Shown here: piece after piece, positions 18,744-33,700 of the stretch | How the letters are laid out: every line of letters begins with the position of its first letter | How positions within the stretch are numbered: position 1 is the stretch's first letter | Source of the DNA: Urophycis tenuis | Lineage: Eukaryota > Chordata > Actinopteri > Gadiformes > Phycidae | Reading direction: 5' to 3' | Assembly (NCBI GenBank): GCA_036785325.1 | Contig: JAXIVH010000168.1 | Span: 153,904-217,903, forward strand | DNA: 64,000 nt | Translations under genes and position numbers: made by a program | Notes under the pieces: model-generated | What the model was told of the DNA's origin: nothing | What the model saw: only the letters and a program-made list of their open reading frames with translations | Database searches by the model: none

Positions 18744-21700
18744 AGATGTTGGATAGTAGTAAACCCGTATCATTACTCTGGGCCCAGTCCCCAGTGATGT
18801 GTCCCCCACCACCAGCCTTCCTCCCCTGGTGGAGGGCCAGCTCAGGTGCTTCCTACGGGTGACCGTGTCCAGGGTTCTGTGGACCATACACAAGCCTCCG
18901 CCGGCCGCCTTCATTAGGCTGCGCTGGTGGGGCGAGTCCTCCAATGGGACCCAGTTCTGGCCCCGGGATGGAGCGCAGGTTTCACAGAAGACCATCAAGA
19001 CCACCACCCGGTTTCCCATCCGCTGTGGTCCGAAGCAGTTCACCTCCTACCTCACAGGTACGACTCCCAAAGTACCATGTGAAGCCAGAGTGATTTGAGT
19101 ACCTAGGATGCTAACCTAGACTTTTGAGCTGATGCCATATCATCATAAATGATACTTTAAATTACCTTTAATCCCTATGTAGACATAACATTGAGCAGGG
19201 ATCCTGTGTGTATATGTGTTTTTTAATGTTTGACAAGTGTGTGTGTGCGTGCGTCTGTATTCATTCTAAGCCATTGGCAATTCTGTCCACAGATATGGGC
19301 TCTCTGGTGCTGGAGGTTCTGACGAAGACGGACCATCTGCCTATAGCCCGCGCTCAGGTGGCAGGCATCTCCCGTCTCTCTCTGTCACATTCCATCAGTG
19401 GCTTTTACACCCTGGTCTCCCCGACATCTGAGAAGCTGGGGGAAATACAGGTGAGTTTGAACTGTACTGTACTGTCTTACACATTATGAAATAAAAAGAT
19501 AAAAAAACTGACGTCATGTAAGCCAATTAATTATTAATTTATTGCCTTAAATTATTATTAAATTATTATTCTTCGTCATTCGAATAGACATCTGTATTCA
19601 TGCTTCATTCCAGCTCAGAAACTAGGCTTTTATTCTGAATGTGAAGTGAAGTGTATCTTTTCGCTGGACGTCCGTGAGACAGACAGTGATGAGGAAGGTT
19701 GCAGTTTGGATTGGGTTAGCAGCCTACAGCTTATGTATTCCCGTTGTTTCTCACTCAGGTGTCGCTCTCCCTGGAGCCCCTGACGGAGGCCTACGACAGC
19801 AGCAGCTCCCTCCCCACCACGGATGCCAGCACCGAAGTACCTCGGCTGGGCACGCTGCCACCACCCCAAGGCTCTCAGCACGCTCCCTCCTCCATCAGTG
19901 GCGCAAACACACCAAGGTTATTGTGGTTTTTGTAGTTTTTAAACAATGTCATTATAGTTTTTAAATTAAAGGTGTGTTTTTAATACATTTTCTTGGTATT
20001 GGCGGTAACTATTCAAGCTAAGTGCATGCTGCTTTTTTCCTGTGTCTTTAGAGGGAAAGACCATTTGTATTTCCAAAGTGCCCAGCTTGACAAGGGAAAG
20101 GGCAAGTCGGTTGAGAACCAGGTGCCAACCTTGGATGGAGGATCCCAGCATAAGCAAGCTGTCTCAAGTTCGCAAGAACAGCCCTCCACTGACCTACTCT
20201 CAGGTTGGTGCAGCGGAATCACAGCAGATACAAATCATATCCAAATAACATAAAATGTATTAATAACATAATCCTAATAACATTTAGCTTATGATTTTTT
20301 TTTTTTTTTAATTTGATTTAATTTGAAGTTATCTTGGAGCGTGGAAGCAAGCTCAGGAATGCCATGGTGAAGTCTGCTCTCCAGTGCGACCTGGACCTGG
20401 ACACGGCACTGAAAGACACACCTCTGCCTCTCCCAAGAGACAACGTGCTACCACCCTCTAGGTAGGCTCAAGAAATGAACGCAAAGCTTTTAACATCCAT
20501 CCATGTATTCAAATGTACAAGTTGATGGATAGTGAAGCGGTTGTGTGACTCCCTGCCAAAAGGTCCTGGGGTTGAACCCCCTTGGCTTTGGCTCCCTGCT
20601 CCTATAAATCTGATACACCCATTGCATCCAGGTTATTACCTCGGGCTCATGGTGTGTTCCTCCAGAACATTCTCTATGACGACTCCAGCCTCCAGCACAC
20701 GGCTTACCCCAAGCCGCTCAGCCCCAGCTGCTCTGCAGACATTGAGAACCGGGCTGTGGATCTGCTACTTGGCCGGTAACTACACCTGTTTGGCCAATTG
20801 CTGTTTATGAATGCTTACACGTCCGCACAGGATGTGTGTCACCGAGTTCAGCCATCAGAAACAGCAGTTGCCAATCAGAAACAGTTGCAATGATGGCAAC
20901 ATTCCAACAAAAACACAAAAACATATGTCTATTGTGTGCCTGCAGTGTAATAAGCACAGAATACGTTTTGTGTTCGTTTTATTGATGTCATAACATTTTG
21001 TATTTTTAAAGATTGAACACATCTCTCCCTGTCTGGGATGGCAGGGCCTCTCCCCCCGAGTCTCTGTCTGGGCAGAGCAGTGTGTGTTGGGACAGTGAGC
21101 TCAATGACCCCCAGTATGACCAAAGCTTACTGGAGAACCTCTTCTACAAAACCCCTGTAAGTACGCAGGACAATGACTTGTTTCTGTAATTTCAAGATCC
21201 AGCAGGATGGAGAAAATATGTGTTTTTCTTGGTAACCCGCAGATGTCAGATGGCAAACTTGAAGTGGAGGAGACATCGTCCCGTAGCCAAAGTCACGAAA
21301 AGTCTTCCACAGGACATAAAGACAATCAACCGAGGTATGCTTTTGATTGTCTCTTCAAAATAATAAGTACGAATTTCTAGCACCATTAAGGGTGGAAGTG
21401 AGCAAGCTTACAACGGCTCCCCGTCGTAAATGATTTGTATGTATCACAGCAGAATGCTCCACATTCATATCTCTCTTCCAGCCCCAGGTCCACACACCCA
21501 TCACATCCAGCAGAAGGGTGTGACACCCTTGCTGGCCGGGCTGCAGACCAGCTGAAGGCACTGAGTCGGATCCATCTGGCCAGAGTCACTCTCCACTCCC
21601 TGGCTGTCCCCACCAGCCTCCCCTCTCCTTCCCCCAGGACGACCACTGGAAAGGGAAGACCCCCGAGGCCACTACCGGTCAAGCGATGGTAGTGATGGCA

Positions 21701-24700
21701 TGTTTTGCTTCCGTGAAGTTAGACATTCTCCCCGTTGGTGTAACGATGCTTTCACTGTCGAGTACCAACGTCTTGTTTGTTTTCTCCCAGCTCGTACTGT
21801 GTGGAGTACACGTTTCCTGTAGCCCCCGTTTCCAGGCGCCATACCCGCGGTAACGCCGTGGTAGGAGAGGTGACCCGAGCGGTCTCTGCTAAAGTCTCTG
21901 GCGGAGGTAGGCAGCAGTACATCTAGGGGTGTCTTCCCGTCCTGACAAGTGATGCGTTCGGTTGGCTTACTTCTCCTGTTCCTCAGAGGTGACGTTTGAC
22001 CAGCGGAATGTGTTTCCCGTCTCGTTCGATGGAGAAAACCTCAAACGGTACCAGGAAGCCGACATCATTTTTTCCCTCTTCTCTCGTAACAAAAGCCAGC
22101 AAAAGGTATGGAGAACAAGAACGACATGATGCATAGGCAGTGTGTTTCCACAACCACATGCTCACATTATCTCCCCTCACATCAAATGACTACTGATGGT
22201 GCTGGTGTGTGTTCTGTTGTTCCAGCCGGTGCCGGTGGGACAGGCCGTCTATCCACTCCGCTGCCTGTTGGAGCGCGGGCAGCTGAGCCAGTCCGTTGTG
22301 TTGCCCGTACAGAGACCAGGCGGCGCTGGGGAATCCCAGGACGTCGGCCCTTTCAAGGTGACTGATTTTAGACGGGAGATGATATGTAACATGTTTACTC
22401 TAAACATCCTTCCCCAGGATTCACTGAACTATATGTCTGCTAGTTATGTGCAGGAGTACACTTTTGCCATTTTTCTGTTGACCTTAACCTTACTCAACCC
22501 TCTTAAGTTGAATGCTGCTATAATGCTAATGTTTTGAAAATTGCAAAAATTTCGATTTTAAATTTCACCGTTTGCCCTCCTCTTCTTCACAGGTGTCAGT
22601 AGAGCTTGCTGCAGACTACAAAGATTTCAGCTCGGCCCAAAGAGGACCCGCTGCGGTGCCCAGGACTCCTTCACGTCCTCAGCCCAGTCCACGACGAGAC
22701 CTCAGCCCCAGATCTCCCTCCCGAGTCCCCCCAGACCAGGGTCGGTCCCCAGCCGGCCCTCCAACAGACACCCCAGTCAAGGCAGTCCAGTGGGCCTCGC
22801 TGGGAGCCTGCCACAACCCCGGCCCCCTGGAATCCCCCCGTGGAAGAGAGCAGCACACTGAAGGAGTGGATGGCGAGGTCCTGCTGCACGCCCTGCTCAT
22901 GGTCCCGGAGGGGAAGGACTTTGTCTGTGAGCCCGCGCAGTCTCCAAACTTCTACCTGAACTGTAAGCTGTTTGGGTCGGACGAGAACACACGCTCTGTG
23001 GTCAGCTGGGGACAGAGGAGCCCCTCGTTCAACTTTATTCAGGTTAGCGGAATGGATTTGATCGGCTTTGTGTTGGATTTCACGGCTTTCAGAACCCCGA
23101 AACCCCCTGCAAACAAAACAACATATCGTCATTGACTGAAATTATATGCTGTTGAAATGGGCAGAATTTTAATTTGGTGAAATACTGAGTTTATATCAAA
23201 TATGAAAAAGATGTATAATTAGTAGTTTGCATACACTGATAAAGGTACGACAAGATTAGATTTAGAAACGAGGCTTGTCCAGCATCAGTACTTCTCTGTC
23301 CCACATCCTGAATCCTAAATGCTCCATCTTAGGTGACACCGTTGGCCCTGACCTCCCGGCTCCTGGAGAGGATGAAGGACAATGTGATGGTGGTGGAGGT
23401 GTGGCAGAGGACCGGCACCACGGGGAAAGACCGGGTCCTGGGCCTGGTCAAGCTCCCCCTGCACCATTTCTACATGTCCTTCAGGTGACTGAGCACGCTG
23501 GGCTTACCAAGCCAGGAGGACCCTGTTTTAATATACAATGAACCGAGCGGGATGGTCCCGTTTTATTTGTATGTTCTTTCCCCACAGAGACCAGAAGATA
23601 TGCCAGCTGCTTCTCCAGGCGCAGTACCCCGTGTTGGGGGTGGATGGCTCCATGCCCGTCGTTGACGTGTTCTCCGGCGGTACCAAGGGGACCCTGAGGG
23701 TTCTGCTGGCCATGGGCGGCTCAGAGCAGATCCTGGCTCTCCAGCGCATGAGGGACGACGAGGGCGGCCCGGCGTCTCACGGCCCCCGGCCCGCTCACCT
23801 GCTGGACCACCAGCACCACTCACAGGCCAGGGTCAGTGGGCCTGACGCCCCTCTGCTCTCCTTATTCCAGAACCTCTTGTTTCTTTCTTTTGTGGTCTCT
23901 TTTGTTCAGACTTTTATTTTGTTCAAATGTTCCCCTCTCCTTTTCTTCTTTGCTTTGTTCCCTGCCCTTTGCTCTTTCTTACTTTTGTGAGTCATCGTAG
24001 CATAGCAATCCACGCAATCACATCCAAGTGATGGATTACTTTTCCTCACGCACAACAACATTTAAAAGGCCCTTCTGTTTCCACCATGTGGGAGTGGGAT
24101 CAGCCATTACAAGGCATTTCAAAATCAGCCATCTTGTTTAATCATGTGTAGGAGTGTGCACCCAGGTGTTTGCTGCTTGGATAAGCCTACCGGTTGGCAC
24201 AGTCCTGGGTTGGCTGACTAATTCAGCTATCATACATCTGAGTGGACACTCCCACTGTCACTAGAGGGTAGATTTTGTAATGGCTAATCACGCTCACACC
24301 TGGTGGTAATATAAGGACCATTTTAATATCACCAACAGCTTATATATTTGATGCAAACACCTGCATGCCCATGTCTCGGTGTGTTTCATCTTGGCATGTC
24401 CTTCTGCTCTGCTGTTAGGCGAGCACGGTGCAACAGGAGGCCATGATGGAGCATCTGTTTGCTGTGCGGGTGGCGAAGGTCCAGGGTCTCACCCCGCTGC
24501 AGTCCACGGTCTGGGGGGAAGCCGACTGCTACGTCCAGTACAGCTTCCCCTCCCAGGATGGAGACCCAGCTCCTCAACTGGACCCAGACCTCATCGAGAG
24601 CAGTAAGGCCCCTTCCACAGTTCAGTCTAATGTTATGTCATTCAAGGGATTGGCTATGGCTACTCTGCACTTTTACAGTAGGTTCAGAATCTGAATTTAC

Positions 24701-27700
24701 TTTATTGGCAAGTAAGGTTAACACATACAAGGAATTTGTCTTTGTGTTTGGTGCGTAACAGTAAACATAGTAAAGAAACGAGAAACCTAAAATAGAAACA
24801 TTTGCCATAAGAACAGACAGGTGTGGAGGTTGCTCACGAGAAAGCTTTGATTGTTTATAAAGTAGGCAAATATCACAAAATGTTGATTGAAGAATGTTGT
24901 ATTTTTTTGGGGGGGGGTTATTTATCCTATGATGTCACTGTCCCCAACCCCACCACCACCACCAGGTGTGAACCTGAAGCAGTTCCGTACCCCCACCTCG
25001 CTCTGTATCCCGGACCCTCTGTTCGGCCACAGTGAGACCCACGGACTGGTGTCCCCTCCTGGGGTGCCGGTCCAGAGGCTGCTGCTCAGCACTCTCTCTG
25101 GCCAGGGCCTGCCCACCGGGGGGGGCGTCCAGTTTGAAGTGTGGTGCCGGTCAGTACTTCATTCCTACCACTGCTAGAATTTGAATGCGTGCACAGGACG
25201 TTGATGAGAGTGAAAGAGAGGAAACTCAAGAATAACATGGAAAAATCTGCACAGCTATGAAATTCTGAAATTTATACTCAATATTCATAATAAATTATTA
25301 TTAATAATTACAATCATGATTAAAGTATAGCGGTTGCGTGTTTCACACTGGCCATTAAATTAAGCACAAAAAAAAGTACATTTTCCATTTTCCCTGAATC
25401 TGCAGGTACTACTACCCCAACGTGCGGGAGCAGCTGGTGGCCAGGGGCCTGCTGCCCCTGTCCAAGCTGTGTGCCATGGTGACCCTGCAGGGGCAGCAGC
25501 CGGCTGACGCCCAGCTCTTCTCCCTGCCTCTGGTGCGGTGCTGCAGCCAGGGCCCCGCGGAGCACCGGCCACAGCCTGCAGGTCACCGCACTCACTGTTC
25601 ACACTGCCATACATGCTCTTACACACTAGGGGGCGCTGCGTGTTTAGTTTTTTATTTTGGATTGTGAAACTAGTCTTGGTGCAGCGCACACTGGAGTAGT
25701 ACAAATGACAAGAATGGCTTTCTTTGTAAAACAACTTTACAAACACAAGACACCTTTGCTCATAAGTATACACATACATTGCAAACACACACACACACAC
25801 AAAGAAATATATGCAAACACACAGTACACACGCAAGTACACAAGCTTGTCAACGATATCCAAAACACCCGTAAACAAGTCAACACTACTAATACACACTT
25901 TTCAATGGTGAGGATTTGAACATGGTTCTCCATGTGTTCGGTGGTGCAGGTCTGCTGGAGGTGTTCATCCAGTACAGACAGAGGCCTGTGAGGGCTGCAG
26001 GACATGTAGGAGCAGGGATGGCCCGCGTGGTCACCCTGAACCTTCAGGTGCACAGAGGGTCCGGTCTCAAGGCTGCCGCGAGGTACAGCACCCCCTGCAT
26101 GTACATGTGTGGTACTGCATCCCGGTCATTGTTCTGAGTCCACCCTTTTCTTTTGGTTCAGTTGGTAATGTCTCCTCGCTTACGGGTCTGTAAAAAAGAA
26201 AACTCAGATAGTATTTAATATCCTATTGCAAAAGGAGACTTTACCTCAATGTAAATCAGATCTCTGCGTGTTGAGCGCGTCCACCCTCCATCCACATAAG
26301 CCAACCCCACCCCGTTGTCCCTACCGACTCAGGGCGCTGTCGGAGAAGGACGAGAGGTTCCGGTACTTCGCCGACGTGGGGCTGAACTCCTACGTGACCG
26401 CCCAGCTCTCCTTCCTGCCCGAGGCGGAGCGCAGGTGCACGCGCGTGGTCGCCAGGTCCTTCTGCCCAGAGTTCGAGCACCACGCGGAGGTGCCCTGCGA
26501 CCTGGACCTGCAGAGGAGCACCGGAGAGACCTCCAGCCTGGCCGAGGTGCTGGAGCAGGCGTCCGCCCTGTTCAGCCTCTGGCACAGGGACAGCCCTAAA
26601 GGTGAGCAAAAGCCCGGTTGTAGCTCGCTACCTAGCTTGGCGCTGCCTGTTAGCATAGCACCCATAGGCTGACCATCACAGGAGTCAAGGCCACGGCTTA
26701 TTGAAATGAATTGAGTGAACTGGAGGGAGGTTCCTGTGGTCTGACAAGCTTTATATTTCCTGGTGTTTTTACCTTTAATGATATTAACCTGCTGTTTAAA
26801 TCTTTTAGGGGTGACCACACCTAAATCTAAAGACGCCCTTTTGGGAACGGTGAAACTTCCCCTGAGTCATCTCCTTGTAAAAAAAACAGGTATGTCTGCC
26901 CTGATTGTTAGTATTCTAAAGTATTACAATAATGTTATAAATGAGGCCTGTGCTCTGACCTTCATGCTGTGAATGTGTCTCTCCAGGTATATCCGGTTGG
27001 TTTGCTGTCCAGCCACCTCGCCACTCCTGCTCCCCCAGCGGCCCTCAGGGCCCAGTGGGCGGGCTGGAGGTGTCCCTCAGCTTCTCCCATCACTCGGACC
27101 GGGACAGGGTCCTGGCCGCCGCCCGGGGGCTGGGCTGGGAACTCGGGCCGCGGGGCAACGAAGATGATGATGATGATGATGATGATGTCGATGTTGTCGA
27201 TGGTGAATGCGCCGAAGACGTGAGCACAGGAACCCTGTCTCTGAGCGTCTCCACGCCCCGGGCGTGGCTTCCCCTCCGCTGTCTGCTTCTGACGGGACAG
27301 GACCGACCACAGCGCTCCACCTACTGCTACCTGCGGTACCAGCTGTATGACCAGGAGGCCTTCTGCTCCCCGCTGAGACACCCCGCCCTGCAGGAGGAGA
27401 AGGAGGAGCAGGGGGGAGGCTGCATAGCCACCGTGACCTTCCAGGGCTCCAGGGTGGTGAGGATCAGGCGCTGCCGGCCCCTGCTCTGGTACCTCCGTGA
27501 GGAGCGGCTGGAGCTCCAGCTGTGGGTGGCCTTCGGGAAGCACAAGGCCCGGAGGCCCCACGACACGGACCGGCTGGTCGGGTCCGCCTTTGTGGATCTG
27601 TCCCCTCTCGCCACGGGCCCCGGGAAGAACCAGAATCTCAGTGGTGTGGATCATTATGGAAATGATGCTCTTCATCAAAGGAATTTGGATATTTCATGCC

Positions 27701-30700
27701 CAGGAGAACTAAAACTAATGCAAAATGTTTCATTTTTTTCCCAGGAGTTTACCCGCTGTTCAGGCACTCTGCGTCAGATCTGAGTGGTGCCGCGCTCAGG
27801 GTGCACATCGCCATGACGACAGGCTCTCTCCCCAGGGAGGCCCCTGCCCTCATCGTCAACGACGACGATGACGTCGACCTCGACAGCCAGGAGGAGCTCT
27901 TACAGGGAGTGGAAGAGGAAGCGGACCCAGGGCCCGCCTCCACCAGCCAATCACACGGCCCGCCCAGCGAGGGGACCAGTCGCTGTGCCGTTGATCAGCT
28001 CTCTGACCTCGCTGCCCAGCACCAGACGGAGGTCGACTCCCCAGAGGACTCCTTCCCTGTCACCGTCACAGTGGACCGCGCCATGCACCTCAGTCTGAGA
28101 GGTGAACCTCTAGGGCTTTTGGGTTGCAGGTGGCATCTCATTGGCTAGGATGCCTCCTGACCCCCTGTTGAAACAGGCTTCGATGAATGCCTGTGTATAA
28201 ATGGTATACAGGATTGGAATCAGCCTTTAAACATACCTTACTTTTGGGGTTAATTGAAATTATAGTTATAGATTCCCTATTGCCCCTATCGCTGCCTCTA
28301 ATTTGAAGCATATGGGACATTCTGAAAACTATAAACCATTTACGAGGAAGAGTTCAAGTCTGCATAACCTCATGGTGGAGGTGGATCAGATCAGGCTGAC
28401 TGGTTGTTCATGTCTCCCCCACAAGGCTGCCCCCAGGCGGAGTCACGGGGGTCCCTGCCCTGCTGCTGTGTGTCCTACCTGACCGCTGACTGCTCCCAGC
28501 CCGTCTCCACGCCCCTCATCGCCGACAGCAGCTGCCCTGTCTGGGAGCACCACCACGAGTGCAGGTATGGGCCGTGCAAGGCGGGGGCAGTTTGAGTGTT
28601 GATGTTGGGGCAGGATTGGGGAGTGGCCTGGCCGTTAAACTGCCAGGCAAAAGTTTCTGGGTTTGTTACCAATGACCACAGCCCACCTGTAGGCCCCATT
28701 GCGCAAGATCCTTAACCTCTGCCACACAGACAGACAGAAATACTTTAATAATCCCAGAGGGAAATTGCCCTGCTCATTCATGAGCTAAATGATAAGTAAT
28801 TAATATACAGTTAATTAACGCGCTGCTAAATTACTCTATAGCACTCAAGAGAACATGTGAATTGTTTTTGATAGGCTATCAAAGCAGCTGCTGGTGGACC
28901 CACTACAGTCTCTGGTCTTCAAAGTCTGGCACAAAGGAGGTAAGCTAATGGGGGGTTTGACTGGACAACCTTCACCATGGGTCTCAGCGGTCACATGCCT
29001 CGTCTCATGATGATGGACGGTTCTGTTGTCTGCAGACATGGAGAGGGTGATCGGGTTCTCCTCGGTGGACCTGTGCCCCCTGCTGTCGGGCTTCCAGTCG
29101 GTGTGCGGCTGGTACAACATCACAGACTTCAGCGGCCAGTGTCAGGGCCAGCTCAAGGTGTCCGTCTCCCCGCTGAGGGGCGTCCAGGGGCTCAGGGGGC
29201 AGCGGCAGCCACTCAGCGAGCCTGGGTCTACCAACTCAACGGTGAGGGTGGGGCTCATTCAGCCCCCCTGGAGGCTGGTGGTGCTCATGGGTCTTATTGT
29301 AATACAGGAGAACATGGAAAGCCACTTCATGTCGTACTCTGGGTAAACCTAGTAGGACAAAGCTGTAGGGTTGCAAATTTTTGAAAGAGAATACAAGGCA
29401 CACATTTAGTTACAGGGCAGTGTGGTTTTGGTCTGTGCTGCCCATAATGCACTGCCTGGTGCCTAGTTCAACTTTACTGTTTTCTTTTTTTCTTTATTTT
29501 TTTCTCTATTTCAGCCCCTGAAACATGTTGAGTGAGACCCTAATTTTCAATGGTGCAGAGAAAACAAATAGAACCATAAAATGATACACATTTCAACATT
29601 TACGACACAACAAGATTTGCTTATTGATGTTTTAAATCCCCCGGCGCCAAGTTTCTCCCAGGAGTGAGGTGCACGAAGGCTGACTGTAGTCTACACTGTG
29701 TTGACTTGATGAGTATGCAGTGTGAACCAGGGCTGAGATCCTCCCAGGCTCCAGGCTGAATGTGACTTGATATGAGACAGCAGTTTGTTTAGGGATTTGT
29801 ATGCAAATATGCACAAATGTGGAGCACATCTCAGAGAACCTTTCCAGCCAACCTTTCTATAGGAGTCCATTGACGGGCATCACCCGTCATTTGAGAACAG
29901 CATGCTGCTGACGGCATCTAAAGATCTGAGGGATGCAGCGGATTCATGTGCCATTATCCAGCATATTATCAACAATTCTTTTCCTAATTAATATGGACCA
30001 CCTTTTTACCCATTTTGACAGCCGAGTTCAGTTAAATGCTCTTAAATGTCTCTTCTACATGGTTGACGATATAATTAATAGATTGTAGATGTACAAATTA
30101 AAGTGGTAGTCATTCACTGTTGTACAGCAGGCACACTGTAGTTCCTGAACTAGACGTGATATAACCCTGAGCTAACTTGCATGCCTGAATTTGTTTAAGG
30201 GCTTTAGCCAGAATTTCCAGGACACATTGCTAATGTGTTTGGACTCATGCAGGTGTGACAGGGAAATCGTTTGGAACGTGGTGTTTTACAATCGTAAGAA
30301 GTCTGACTCGAGGTCTGACGGTGAGTGTGTTGTGTTACCTCAGGCATTGTTCCAGGGCCTTCCTCTGGGCTATCAGACATCTGCCACATACAGCAGCTTC
30401 CCCGCTCACCTCAGCCGCTTCCCTGAGCAGAAGATCTCCTCACCTGAGCGGATGGACCAGCTCTTCCCCCCAAGGTTTCCAATACCACACACAACCACAC
30501 AAACACTCTCACCTCACACTCTCATCAAGAGGTTGAAACTAAGGTGGGTTTTTGTGGGGTTGATTTAAGTTTCTGGGGCAAAGTAGTCTCACAAATCAGA
30601 CTTAAGATTACAGCTGAAGTCTGATGGCAGACAAGCTCAAATCTGGTTAAACAGGTTAAACAGCAGGTGACTCTGGCACAGGGTCTGCTAGGTCTGCTAG

Positions 30701-33700
30701 GCAGCACACCCCAGCATTGCTGGGGTGTGCTGTGCTGCCAACCCCAGTCTAATCAGTGTGACTCGGGTCAGGTGAGGCTGCTTAAAGCAGCCATCACCCA
30801 ACACATAATCCACAGGGGCGTTTCATTTTGTTCTGCTTCGGATTTCCTGGCTGGCAGAACCACAATGATGATACAATATGGCAATTAATGTCAGATCAAG
30901 AACGGACTGATCCCTTGAACTTGCCATTGTATCGCTCCTTGGCGAAATGCGAGCACAAACACAAATCAAATGATGTGTCCCACAGGGTGAAAAACACTGA
31001 GCTATAGTCTTGTCTATTGTCTTGGTCCGGGATGGTATGGTAACCCCATCAAGGGGATCATAAGAGTTGCTGTGACCTTTATGTGTGGAAGCATATGTGT
31101 GGCATATGTGCGGCAGTAGCTCAATGTATAGAGTGGGTCATCCACTATCCGTAGGGTCGGCGGTTCGATCCTCCTCCTCCAACTGTTCACATATCGAACC
31201 CCACAAATGGTACTGATTGTAAGTGGTTTTGGACAAAAGCATTTGCTAAATGCCCCTTTACCTTTACCTTATCTTTATGTGTGTTCCACTACCTTAAGGG
31301 ACAGTGAGTAAATGCCTCCCCCCTTAAATGTAGTATTTCAGGACCTTTTTAAACGGTCAAACATTTACTCTCTACCACTCGTTAACATTGGTTAACTATT
31401 TCAACAAGGCCAACCATATTCATAAGGCCTCTAAAAACGATTCCATGATTTACCTTTCAGTTTGTCAATACACTTTTTCCCCAGAGTTGTTTTCAAACTG
31501 TAATCTGAAACCTCTCCTTCTCCACAATGTTTTTTTCCCTCGAGGAAAAGAATGTACAAAACTGGTTTCCCACCAGCCGTCTTCAAATGAGGAAACGGCT
31601 GGAGGCCGTGCTCCCCATGTATTCATCCTCGCTGCAGCCTCTCATCAGCAGTCTGGATTGATCTGTGTGTGATTAACGCCCCTGCTCCCGATGGCCGACT
31701 CCAGGTGCGCGGAGGGGGACCGCCACGGGGAACACATGGACAACGTGCGGCTCTTCCACCAGAGCCTGCAGGAGCAGGCGGCCGGGGACGCCCATCCCTC
31801 CAGCTCCGCCCTCTTCTCGGCGCTGCGGTATGTGTCCTCATCCATCCACCTGAATGTCACCCTGTGGACAAAACGTTGGATTGGACTAACAGGGTTTTTG
31901 TTTTGGTTTTTTTATTGTTTTTTAGGAAAAACCTCAGCGAGCTGGACGACATCCAGAAGTACTTCAGCCGCAAGCTGTCCGCCCCCAGCTTCCCACCCGC
32001 CTCCGAGCACGCCTGCACCCCCCCGCGGCACCACGGGGAGGAGGCCCCGGCCCCTGGGCACCCGGAGACCAGCACACATCAGCTGCTTCTCAAGTCCAGC
32101 CAGCTAGTGGGAGAGGTGGACAACATCCTCTCTGGTGAGTTCATGTCTTGGGTCACGAAACACAACACATGTGTTTTTGTTTTGGGAAACGGACAACGAA
32201 AACAAACGTATTTCAAGCACCACACCGCTTCCATCCCTTCTAGGTTTGCAGTGGCCGGAAATGAGCCCCTCTGAGCCCCAGAGCCGTGCCTTGTCACCCC
32301 TGGCCCCAGGGGACTGCCCCCCTGTGGGCCCCTCAGGAACCTTTCCAAAGAGACCCCCCCATGCACCCCCCCAGAGACCTACAGAACCTCCTCAGGACCA
32401 CGATGCCCCTCCCCAGGAGGAGGGTCTTCACGGACACACTGCAGTTCTGTCTGAGGATGAAGACGATGAAGACTACGGACCAGGTGGCAGAAAGGATGCA
32501 GAGGCAGGTGGCGGTTGTGAAGATGATGAAGATGATGATGATAGTGATGGGGACTATGATGAGATGGTGGTGGAACCCAGACCTCTGAATGAAGTGACCT
32601 CTTTAACGGACAAAACCAGCCCTTGGACCAGTATAGTCTCAGTCTGTGAACTCGGTTCAGTGGAGAGCCTGGAGGATCCAGAAGAAGGAGGAGCGTGTTG
32701 TTTCCAAGACCTGTCCCAGGGTGAGAAGGACAGGGAGCAGTCCGGACCAGGGGCAGAAGGTCTGGACCACCGGGCAACCCGTGAGGATTATAGTGGGACC
32801 ATCATGGGGGAGAGTGGACACTGTGAGTGCAACCATTCCACTGGATCACAGAGTGACGCCTCTAACTCTGAGGAGGAGGAGGAGGAGGACGGAGGAGAGA
32901 GGACACTGCAGGCTTCAGCCGAGGAAGAGGAAGCAGAGCAGGGTGTGATGACCCAGGGAGGTCAGGTGTCAGTGGTCGGGCCTGACCGTTCTGAAGCTCG
33001 CTCTCCCACTCTTTCTGCCCCCAGTGACACTTTGACCTCATCACACAAGGAAGACCAAACACCACCAATGTATCCTTGTTCAGTGTCTGGTGTCTTGTTT
33101 TAACACTGCTCAGTGGCCTGGGCTCAGATCTCTATTTTCCTTATTGCTCCTGGGGGGTTGACTGGGTGTTTTCCTTAACGTTCTTGTTTAAGCTGTCCTG
33201 CCCTCAGGGAGATCCCCAATTTCTTCCTTCCAACCCATCATCTGGAGGCGTCCATGAGGGCCCTGCGCCTGGCTCCGGCCTTCTCCAGGCCCCCCTCTGA
33301 CCCAGTGAGTACCCATCCACCCCCAAAGCATCAGAAACCTGTCTATCTGAGTCCAGGGCAGTTGGCTGGCGTTCCTGTCGTCTATGATTCTGAATTTACG
33401 ACTTTAGATGATAATGATAATTATAAAATTGAATGTATATAAATCAAATATAGATACGACATCATGTTATTCACACTTGACTCTGCTGTCATGACACTGT
33501 CTGATCCTGACTACCCCTATCTACTGAATCAAGAATCGATTTTTGAATCTTATGGTGATCCGTGCAATCCCGAGGAAGTCACACCCCCACGTGAGACCCA
33601 GTGCCTCCGTCCGGCCATGCAAGGGCAGCTCCACACCAGTGCTAGGACTCGTTGCTTGGCGGTGGGTCCGTGTCCTCTCAGGAATGGTGACCACGCGCCC

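Noticed and set aside
18624..19043. A Cys-Val-rich minus-strand frame
   Set aside because: It is translated (AC)n microsatellite joined to the antisense of C2CD3 exon 2.
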